A stretch of 64,000 nt of DNA. It comes from Thunnus maccoyii. Its lineage: Eukaryota; Chordata; Actinopteri; Scombriformes; Scombridae. Shown piece by piece: positions 49,857 to 64,000 of this stretch. The stretch spans positions 24,571,647 to 24,635,646 of the forward strand of contig NC_056547.1 of the NCBI RefSeq assembly GCF_910596095.1. Direction: 5' to 3'. Made by a program: the position numbers and the translations under genes. The notes beneath the pieces were generated by a model. That model was not told where the DNA came from and ran no database searches. It saw only the letters and a program-made list of their open reading frames with translations. The stretch's first letter is position 1; every line of letters begins with the position of its first letter.

Positions 49857-52800
49857 CCAAGACAGTTAATGTAGATTGACTCAAAATTAGACGAGTTGTG
49901 AACATTTCACCCAGTGCAACAGTGAGGCTCATTCACATGTCTTTGATAGTTTTTGTGGAGCTCTATGGTGCAGAGGAATAAGATAAATGGGTGCAATGGA
50001 AATACTTGTTAGTATGATCAATACATTGTTGATTTGGGTCTTTTCTTTGGATTTGTCGACAATTAGGAAACCATAGACTATCACCAGGTTTATCTTTTCA
50101 ACACAGTATGGGTTAATTGTTTAGCCCTTCAAAAGCCATGAAAAATTCTTCAAAAAACTGCAAAGCTCACAGTAAATTCTGACATTTTTAAATATTCCAA
50201 AAAATTGTCCCCAAGCATTTTTTTTATTTTGCCTAAATTCTTGGATCCTGTTTGGGTGTAGTCGATAAAATATTCTAACTTTAACCTATAGAAATGTCTA
50301 CTTCTATATACTGTGTATAATGTTTCGAAGTTCTGACTTTAGACGTTGGCTTTCACACAGACTGTGAACTATGAGTTTTTACAGTCAGGCCTTCCTATGT
50401 GTTGTAAGTCAATGTTAAAAAGGGAAGGTTTTCCCTTAAAAACTTTGAGTCTTAAGCCTAAAACCAATATAACCTTTTTCAAACTTTTGAAAGCACCCCT
50501 CAGAGCCACAGAAGACATTATACAACAATTTTCACAGGCTGAATAGTCCTCCTTGTGATGAGCAAACTAAAATTCATCTATAAAATCAGTGGAGTGCCCC
50601 TTTAAGGCTCCTTTAGACATGTTAAAGCCCAGTGAGAAGCTGCAGAAGAGGAGTGAGTTCCTCAAAAGTGAAGCTTTTGGGGAAGTTATGCGATTATATG
50701 ATAAATGACAGGAAACAAAATAATGAAGTCTGGACTGATAAACAGTGAACTTAAGGCCAAATCAAAATCATGCTCCAAATAAATACTTCTTGCCTTAAAT
50801 CTGCTGAATTTGCTCTCTTTTTATGAATGTTTATTCTTTGCTCTGCTCCACTGGGTGCATTAAAGCTTTATTTGATCTTATCAATCATCAAGTTTTTCTT
50901 TCCTAATTATATGACTTGTGTGCTTCTGTCCTTTCCCCAGACTTTGGCACTTTTCTCTGTCAGTTTGGTTTCAGCACTCATGGCAGCAGCTTCAGCCATC
51001 GGACTCCTTGTATCTGTGGTGAGGGCCATCATTCACGGTGGGCGGAGCCTCCTGACTCACTGCCGCTTCCCTGATGCCATTGGCTACTCCAGCATCACCA
51101 ACGAGTGTCCTTTTGACCCCACACGCATCTATGTGAGTGTATTAGTGTGTACGACAAACGCTTACATCAAAGCATGAACTCTGACTTTTTCTGCAGCAGC
51201 TGGCTCTTTGAACAGCTGCCCATTGTCACTGCGGCACAAACAGAACAGAGCAGTGAGGCTGCGCATCATGGTTACTGTTTCCCTTTTGTGTGTGTGTGTG
51301 TGTATGTGTGTAGGGTGTTGGATGCTGGGTGTCTTTTCTGTCACTCAGTCAGTCACACTCTGGAGCCGCTGGGCTGGTGGCAGAAATGCTGACCTGACCC
51401 TGTCGGTCCACTTCAGGCTCCAGTCCTGTTCCAGTGTCTTACAGATGGCCTGTCAGGCCTGCTCAGCCTCACAGCTGCATCCACACATCAGTACGACCTG
51501 GGCACTTTAGCAAACCCAGTAGTCTACAATTTGTCAGTTAAGTGACCTTTCTCTTGATGTAACTGAATTGTTCAGTTGCACATATTGTCCACTACAGCTG
51601 GCAAAAGTACAGTGAACCCCAAGTTGCTTGTAGTGACCTCAGAGTTATAAAATACACATCAGTGCATAACATGCAGCTGATGTAGTTTGGGTTTCTAGGT
51701 TAAAGGTACCCTGTAGAGTTTTTGACCACTAGCAACGCTATGGAGCTAGTAGATCCCAGTTTGGTTTGTACCCACATGCATTTCACTGTAGCAAAAGTGT
51801 ACAAAAATATCATGTTACAGTTTACTCCAGTTAAAGGTGCAGTGTGTAGGATTAAGTGGCATCTAGCGGTGAGGAATACTTAAGATCTGGGGACGTGGGG
51901 ACATCGCTAAAAAAAAAAGGAGAAAGAAACACGACCAGTCAGACGAGCAAAAAGCTTTTAAACAAACCCCTAGGTTAGCTGCTATAAGCTAACAAACTAT
52001 TATAGAAGAAAGAATGAAGGTGAATGGTTAAATTATTACCCACACTGGTGTTAACATCCATCAGTTTATAGATTTTGTGGTTCAACTTCAATTTACCGTA
52101 GTTGTACATGCACAGAATTTTCCTGTGCAATTAGGGGCTGACATTTCGGAGGCGCTCACATTTGATTTTTATCTCCAAATAAAAGTTGTTTAGATAATCT
52201 GGCTAAATTGTTGATTAAACTTGATTAAAACTCATCTTATCATCTAGCTGCTTGTTTCTTCCCCTGCTGGACTGTAATGAAGTGGTGTTGCTGTGTTTTC
52301 AGATCTCATTAGTTGATCTGATGAGTACAATCTTATCATAACCAATGAGATAAAAGTTATAATAAACCAAATTTATCCCATAGTCAGAAACTAAGTTTCA
52401 ACTCTAAATCAGCAGAGAAGTAACCCCCTTCGTTGTTGTCTACTGAGACTGCAAACTGTGGTGTTCAGTCAGAGTTGTCTAATGGCTAGGGACCTCCAGT
52501 ATGGCTGCCAGAGGGTGGATTACATCACCTGATGTGTTTTGAACTTCTGGTTCTGATAGACATCACTTAGAGGCAGTAATGATGGTTATGCAAGGTTTAT
52601 TTTTTTGTGCTTTGTGCGTATTTTATCCTGAATTTCAAAGAAATCTCCAAACTTTAAACTTTTATTCTCTTTGTAGTCTGCAAGTCAGCATGCAAAAGGC
52701 AGCTCTTTTTCTTTGAATTCCCCCTACACTTTTACTTTGATACATTCTGCTCTGCATATTTTATTCACAATGCTGACTCTCCTGTGCGAACATAAACTCC

Positions 52801-53646
52801 CAGACTTGCTGCTGTTGTGTTGCAGTGCTCCGCAGCTGCCTGAGAGAAACTGAGTTCTGTACCACATCATTATCCATTATACACTGTATCCCCATTTATG
52901 TGAAGGTGCTCTTGCCTAAAATTGTGCTCCGTATGGTCCAGCTGGTGGTTGCCACTAACAGCTGACTGCTCTCCCTTCTCCATCCCTCCCCAGAGTACAA
53001 CTCTGATCCTGTGGATGCCTCTGATCGTAACTTGTGTTATCCAGCTGGTGTTTTCCTCCCGATGCTTTTCTGTCTGCATTTCATTCCTTGGTCTGCCTTG
53101 CTGCCCTCACAGGAAGAGACCCAGAGACTATGGCAGAGCGGTGAGATTTGGACTAAGACACTATAAGCTCAGTTATTCATTGTGCTGTTTCCAAAATTGA
53201 GTCCTTTAGACGGTGCATAAGACCATTTTCAATTGAGTAGTATTTTAAAATCAAATTTACAAACCGTCATTAATCATTTCTCTGCATTTGTGTAGATCAA
53301 TGTGGTAAGGCCAATGGAGGAAGCTGCTCTGTCTTGCTATACTGAACCTCCAAGAAGATACACTGAAACTCCGACACGCTATTCTGAAGCCTCAAGAAGC
53401 TCCAGTGAACCTTTGAGACGAAACACTGAACCTCCGAGACAGCAGCGCCAACCTCCTCCTCCACAGCGTCTTCCCAGTCAGCACGGAAGTTTTCCTCACT
53501 CGGAGAGGCAGCCTCTTCGCCAGCCACACAGAGAAAGGTCAGACCGAGAAAGGCCGGTATCGAGGGTTGGCAGCCAGCAAAGGGCACCAGAGCAACACCA
53601 ACTGCTGGAGAGAGGTACGCTGGAAAGATCCAGCTTCTGGATTTAA
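45991..53646 (+). CDS. tmem54: Transmembrane protein 54 (tmem54)
   Basis: Four-pass membrane protein of the TMEM54/KRTCAP3 family; molecular role poorly known. Coding exons: 45991-46003, 47301-47497, 48504-48563, 50941-51132, 52994-53140, 53296-53646. All are GT-AG and in phase, giving 319 residues (human TMEM54 about 222). The start MAGSG is split by the first intron. Membrane segments lie at about 22-42 (SMVLIGHVNFLLGALVHGVV), 60-82, 93-117 and 158-180. The family signature CPFDPTRIY is at 146-154, before the fourth segment. Residues about 185-200 are Cys- and Arg-rich (GLPCCPHRKRPRDYGRA). The last exon encodes a long Pro/Arg/Glu tail with repeated TEPPR-type units. KRTCAP3 is the closest alternative by sequence, but the convergent arrangement with hpca is that of human TMEM54 and HPCA. 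Confidence 0.9.
49816..49852. repeat. (AT)18 microsatellite
   Basis: atatat run in tmem54 intron 3, after gcacgagtga. Confidence 0.9.
51700..51900. mobile_element. Truncated relatives of the 37061-37444 MITE
   Basis: ttaaaggtgcagtgtgtagg at about 51833, followed by catctagcggtgagg, matches the left end of the MITE at 37061. The preceding ttaaaggtaccctgtagag (about 51700) looks like another element end. In the tmem54 intron between exons 4 and 5. Confidence 0.6.
53296..53646 (+). CDS. tmem54: Last tmem54 exon: repetitive Pro/Arg/Glu-rich cytoplasmic tail
   Basis: Encodes 116 residues, compared with a far shorter tail in human TMEM54. From about 53338 to 53440 the DNA repeats a unit near 27-30 bases (act gaa cct ccaaga...), read as YTEPPRRYTETPTRYSEASR and SEPLRRNTEPPRQ. 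It then becomes Gln/Pro-rich (PPPPQRLPSQ) and His/Arg-rich. The frame stays open to a stop at 53644-53646 and is preceded by an acceptor (tttgtgtag). It is predicted to be disordered. Confidence 0.85.
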   Translation: MNVVRPMEEAALSCYTEPPRRYTETPTRYSEASRSSSEPLRRNTEPPRQQRQPPPPQRLPSQHGSFPHSERQPLRQPHRERSDRERPVSRVGSQQRAPEQHQLLERGTLERSSFWI

Positions 53647-54024
53647 CTGCTGCATTTGAGATGCTGGAGCTGCTTGATGAATGAAAACAAGGTGCCGTGA
53701 AGGTATATGCTGTAGTTCTAGCTGTAATATTTTAGATTTGAACATCATACTCACAAACCTCTTTTCCTGTCAGTGTTTCAAAACTGTGGGCTCAGAGGCT
53801 GGAAATGTTTTTTAGCAATGGACTTGAGCTAAAACCTGATGTGAATTTTCTACAGTTCCGAGACTGTTTTCATAGTGTGCAGAATCCCAGTTACTGTACA
53901 GTATGTGTGTCTGTTCTTGTATTTTTATACTTATGAGGGCAAAATTATTCATGACAGGATAGAAAGATGAGGCAATCTCCAAAGTATGATGCCACTCTTG
54001 TAGGAGGAATTAGTTCAGAATTCA

Positions 54025-54122
54025 AGAAATAGTTCAACATTTTGGAAAATAGGCTTATTCACTCTTGGCTAGAAAGTGAAATGAACAAATTTCTCAAAGT
54101 GTCTAACTATTCCTTTAATTTT
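54025..54122. mobile_element. Internally deleted copy of the palindromic MITE family
   Basis: aatagttcaacattttggaaa followed by ggcttattcactcttggctag and ending tgtctaactattccttta, like the outer ends of the 9041-9485 element, with the middle missing. Lies in the tmem54 3' UTR. Confidence 0.6.
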
Positions 54123-54353
54123 TGTGTTACACATAGTGGAGGCAGGTACAGTACAGGGAAGTAATCCGGTGTACAGAGAGTGCGTGGGTGTGCCTTCACC
54201 TTCTACCTGTTTTTGTTGAGAATGAAGTCCTTGGTATTTGTTGCCTGTTTGAGTAATTTGGAATCAGGTGTGTGTGCATTTTTTCTGCTGTTAGGTCAAG
54301 AGAAACCGGTTACATGTGAAACTAGTTCTTCAAGTTTTTGTATTTATTAAGAA

Positions 54354-54359
54354 AATAAA
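54354..54359 (+). terminator. Poly(A) signal of tmem54
   Basis: AATAAA in tattaagaaaataaagttttt, about 700 bases after the stop, followed by a GT-rich stretch (gtttgtgtgttttgtgc) as expected for a downstream element. Confidence 0.6.
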
Positions 54360-57299
54360 GTTTTTATTCATAATGTTGCAGCTAGTTTGTGTGTTTTGTG
54401 CTTTGTGTCTCTCTAACGGAAAACAATTCATTTTAAATAACTGGTAATGCCAGCAGCTAGTGGTCTGACAGGAATGACTGGTTATAGTCAGACAAACATG
54501 TAGACATCCTGACAGGCTGGTACAAACACATCCACCATTCACCTGTGTCAGGGGTGTGTTAATAAGGACCTATGGAGAACATTGACAGGCTGCAACAGTC
54601 ACAGTAGTTCAGCTGTCATGACCATACATTAGCCTTGTGAAATACGCTTCTCTTTAATGCATTCCTCACATATCCTAAATAACCAGAAATGAAGAAACAG
54701 CCCACACATGCAGCTTTGAAACACATAGGTATATTTCGATTTCAGGCCCAACAGAACAAACATGACATCCTCATGTGAGGTTTTCATGCAACAGAAAATT
54801 GGGAGGAAGGAAAGGGGGGTTAAGGAGGAAGAAAGAAGGGGGTGTATTTATCCAACACAAGGTACCAGATCATCAGAGGCAGTGAGAATAGAAAAGGATT
54901 AAACTGTAGTTCGGGGTCTAGCAACTGTTGTTCCTTATCCTACCAGCAGATGGCAGTGACACTATAGGATCCCAAAGCAGAGGTGCGGCTGGTTAGGAAG
55001 CTCCTGTGCAAATGTTTTGTACAAGTTAAATCGGACCTGATGTCATCTGGCTACAGCTGGACCAGCACAGCTCTTATTAGGCTCTCACTGCTAGTTCACT
55101 CTGCCACCATTACACAAAGAAATTCAGTTTGTGAGGTAGTGAAACGTCTGATACACTGGGCCTGTATTGGGCTTTAAAAAAATCTGACATATCTGGTATG
55201 ATTGAGTTTCTTCTCTGACCAGCTACAGCAAAGTTATTTTTATCTCACATGGCAGACAGAGCAATCATCCAAGTGTGATATAAGTGTTCCTCAACTCCCA
55301 CAGTGTGTAAAGTGAAGCCTGCATGAACCTGCTTTATGGAGCTGCTAACCCACCTGAAGTAATTACATTAGTCTGGGTTTCAATGGAGTGTTTCAAAAGG
55401 CCTTTTTAACATCATAAATTTATGGAATAATTATATAATAAAGATCACGAATCCTCATTCCTTTTCACTGAGCAGGGGTAAGATAAGAGCACAGAATGTT
55501 GAATATCAGCTTTGATAAATGTGGTGGAAGAAGTACAGAAACTATTTACTTTGGTAAAAGTAGCAATACCATAATATGAATATACTCCATCACAAATAAA
55601 GGTGCTGCATTCAAAATTTTACTTAAAATACAGAAGTATTGGCAGCAAAATGTACTTAAAGAATCAAAAGTAGTAGTGCTCATTATTGCAGAATGGCCCA
55701 GCTGATGTATTATGGTAATACTGGATGAGTATTAATGCATTAACATATAAGCAGCACTTATATGCAGCAAGTTTTAGTGGAGCTACATTTGAACTGCTTT
55801 ATGTACTTAGGGGTAGTTTTATCTATAAAAAATTATCATATACTATAAATCGAAGATATGTTTTGCATGTAAAATCTTAACCTGAAAAGTAACTTGTAAC
55901 TACAGCTGTTAAATAAACGTAGTGGAGTAAATAGTACAACATTTCAAAGTATGAAGTAGCTTAAAATGAAAATACTTTGGTACAAGTACCCTGAAATTGT
56001 TACATTCCACCCCTGCTAGATACCAAAAACACAACACCAAAGAAATGCGAGCATAACAATAATAATTTAATGAGAACACAGAGATCCTTAAATGCTTTAA
56101 ACTTATTAAACTGAAAACTGTGTTTTTGTCCCATACTGTGTCTCCAGTGAGAACACTGAAGAAACGGTTGCTCTCTTGGATGAAGATGCATCTGAGTGTC
56201 TGCTTGTTTTTTCCAGTTTGCCCGATGCTTAGCTACTTCACAAACTGAATTTGCTGTGTATTTAACCTGCAGGATGGCAGTAGTGATCTGGCAATGAGGG
56301 CCTCGAATGGTTGCATGAGAGTGGTGCTACAACAAGTTGCTATGTTTACATGTGCACAGTATTGCAGATAGAGGCTTGTATTCTGGAGCGTGTTTTATTT
56401 AGTGTTTAAAACTCCAATAGCACACAGACTATAAATAGTTTAAAATCTTATATTTCATTTTATTTCAGAGGCTAATTTGATGCTTCGTCTCAAAACGATT
56501 CACTTTCTCGGTGTTACAATAATAAATCGCATCAATTAGAATAAATATATGAATTAAGATTTACACCACTGTACATGTAAACACAGCCACTGATTTCTGT
56601 CAGGTTACTACATACTGTATGTCCGGAAACCCTAAGAATTCAAATCAGACCAAGTATCTAAACTCGTTCCTTTTCTCATGAGACATATCCCTTCATCTAA
56701 CTGCTCAGTAAGCAGACTAATCCAGGAGGTTATAAAAGCATTCAGCTAGAGTGATGAACAAGCCCTTAGTGAGTTCTCTGTCTGTCAGAGGAAAAGAGAG
56801 AAGGGAGGGTTTGTCCCAAAGCAAGACAAATGTTCAATCATGTCGACGTGTTTCTGGTACAGTGCTGAGGAGGCTGCAGAGCTACAAAAAGATACCGATG
56901 TGCGTTACTGTTTTTGTGGATTTTGTCGTTTTTGTTTTTTTTACGCTGTCTGGTCGGTAGGATCATGCAGTATAGTGACAGGTTACGACTATCTTAAGTT
57001 TACTGCTCGTTGATAAAATACTTACAAATTAAGAAACAACACAACATGATAATACTGTAAAAGTCAGCCTCGAGCATACAGTGCATATTCACATGCACAC
57101 ACACATACACACACGCATTCAGATCAAATGCACAGCCATACTTTATAAACACATGGCGGCTCAAACGATATGTGCTACTGGTGTCATTGATCAAATGCAT
57201 TATGGGATTTCCTTATACTTATCAACAATACAATTTGATATTCTCCTACGTTAACAAATCCCAAAGAGATCAACTTTAACTCACATTTTCTCTCTCTCT
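54360..57299. other. Region between the convergent tmem54 and hpca genes
   Basis: Holds the large fish repeat at 55527-56014, microsatellite ct/ca runs near 57090-57115 and 57290-57310, and no recognisable gene. Confidence 0.55.
55527..56014. repeat. Dispersed fish repeat (aagtacttaaag / gtagtggagtaa type)
   Basis: ctgcattcaaaattttactt, caaaatgtacttaaagaatc, agaatggcccagctgatgta, tgtaaaatcttaacctgaaa, aaacgtagtggagtaaatag, ending ttacattccacccctg. A very common non-coding fish repeat; it lies between tmem54 and hpca. Confidence 0.75.
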
Positions 57300-58148
57300 C
57301 TCTCTCTCTTTCTGTCACTGTAAACTAGATTATGGTCATCTTAAACATATCAAAGTGAAAGCACGATAATAAGAATAAAAATGAATAAATAAAACAACAT
57401 GAAGGAGGAAAACAATATTATGTACAAATGAAACCATTTAAAATGTAAAAATCAACAAAATGCCAGTAGATATCAATAAAAATCCAATGGGATCTTAGGC
57501 CTTCTTTTTCTCAGCGAAAGATCATATAGCAGTAAAATCCCAATAATCCCCCAAAACCCGACCCCCACCCACGTCCACCCCAACCCACTTATTCAGATCA
57601 GACCAGGAGGCTACGCTACATAATACTGCCTTTCAATGCCAGAGAGTGTGCACCATACATGAAGACAAATGTACTTCATCTTATGATATACATAGACATA
57701 CAGTATATACATGATATACATGTGTGGTGGAGGAGAAACTGAGCGAGACGCTTCTCAAGATCATCACATCCTGCAAAAAAAAAAACAAAACAAAAAAAAC
57801 AACAAACATTCACACTTTGTCACCAGCTCCTTGGAAATCCGATGTTCCAGAGAGAGAGAGATATTCAGGAACATTAGCGGACCCCTCTGTCGACTGATCA
57901 TTAAATGTATGCGTGTCCCTTCGTTTTTCCAAAATATAAAAATGAAAGTAAAATGAAAGTGATGACTCTTCTTAATCCTCCTTAAAATACCTCCATCCTC
58001 GCACAAACACACACACAGACACAAAAAAATGAAGATGATATGAGAGACGAGAACCATCATGCATTGATTTGAGTGACTGTTTCGATAGCAACGGAGAGGG
58101 TGAGGAAGAAGCAGTCGCGGCGGGGGGGCGGGGTGGGGGGCGGTGGGT
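57300..58148 (-). other. hpca: Probable 3' UTR of hpca
   Basis: The stop codon is at 58151-58149. The following minus-strand DNA holds a C-rich/G-rich stretch at 58117-58145 (plus strand g-rich), a poly(T)-type run on the minus strand near 57775-57800, and a (ct)n run at 57290-57310. No convincing poly(A) signal was pinned down, so the end is a guess. Confidence 0.35.
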
Positions 58149-63545
<5,397 letters not shown>

Positions 63546-64000
63546 TCATGAGATAAGATGAGACAAGGGTGGAGTCCTTTTCACTCTCTCTTTCAGTCTC
63601 CAGGACAATATGATACATGTCTATGATACATATCGATACATATCATGTTAAGTTACACCCTGTGATACATCCTGTCATAATTGACCCAAATCAAACCTTT
63701 TTAAAATCACTTCAGAACAACCAGGAATTGGATCTCTATAACAAAACTTATACCAGTAAATGTTTCATTCATGCAACACTTTATTCTGGACAGAATGAAG
63801 AAGTACTTTCTGCCTGGACCAGCCACGGACCAGCCCTATAACCCTGAATGTCTGTCACTGATTGACTGACTGACTGACTCACTGAGTGAAGAAGTTACAA
63901 CATTGGTCGGCCGGCCCAGTGTTTCCCATTAGACAGTTTCAATTACATCCTCATGGGGCATTTACAGCAAAGACCCTGAGTGAGTGAGTGCAGCCCTGAA

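Noticed and set aside
47301-53646. krtcap3 as the name of the four-pass gene
   Set aside because: The family match is shared, but the hpca neighbour and convergent order favour tmem54; a tree would settle it.

Overview
The window looks like nuclear DNA of a ray-finned (teleost) fish, probably a percomorph. The reasons are interrupted genes with GT-AG introns and teleost-type dispersed repeats: an L2/Maui-like LINE, a tRNA-derived SINE and several palindromic MITE families. (CA)n/(GT)n microsatellites are also very dense. No species can be named from the sequence alone.

Layout. Positions 1-22.5 kb hold no recognisable protein gene. This stretch is intergenic or intronic DNA with microsatellites, a decayed minisatellite at about 5.4-6.0 kb, a palindromic element at about 9.04-9.48 kb, a 5'-truncated LINE at 14.7-16.0 kb with a related 'empty' copy of its target nearby, and one orphan exon-like segment at 20.77 kb. 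From 22.5 to about 38.2 kb, minus strand, lies a divergent hmbox1-type homeobox gene: eight core coding exons, two 5' exons and one in-frame candidate cassette exon. From 40.6 to 44.7 kb, plus strand, are two tandem beta-connexin genes, the first like GJB4/GJB5 with an intron inside the coding region, the second like GJB3 and intronless. From 46.0 to 54.4 kb, plus strand, lies a six-exon tmem54 gene with an unusually long repetitive tail. From about 57.5 kb to beyond the right end, minus strand, lies hpca (hippocalcin), whose first coding exon is outside the window.

How the genes relate. This is a conserved neighbourhood, not an operon. In human, GJB3/GJB4/GJB5 and the convergent TMEM54-HPCA pair lie on 1p34-p35, while HMBOX1 lies on 8p21. 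The hmbox1-type gene here is divergent and sits beside 1p35 markers, so it may be a paralogue (ohnologue) absent from mammals. Products expected from their families are a nuclear DNA-binding protein, two gap-junction channel subunits, a four-pass membrane protein and a neuronal calcium sensor.

The points most worth checking are the 225-bp symmetric cassette exon and the in-frame upstream ATG of hmbox1, the coding intron of the first connexin, the tmem54 tail, the LINE beside its empty paralogous site, and several complete MITEs inside hmbox1 introns. I found no clear sign of a wholly new gene system; the nearest candidates are the cassette exon and the orphan exon at 20.77 kb.
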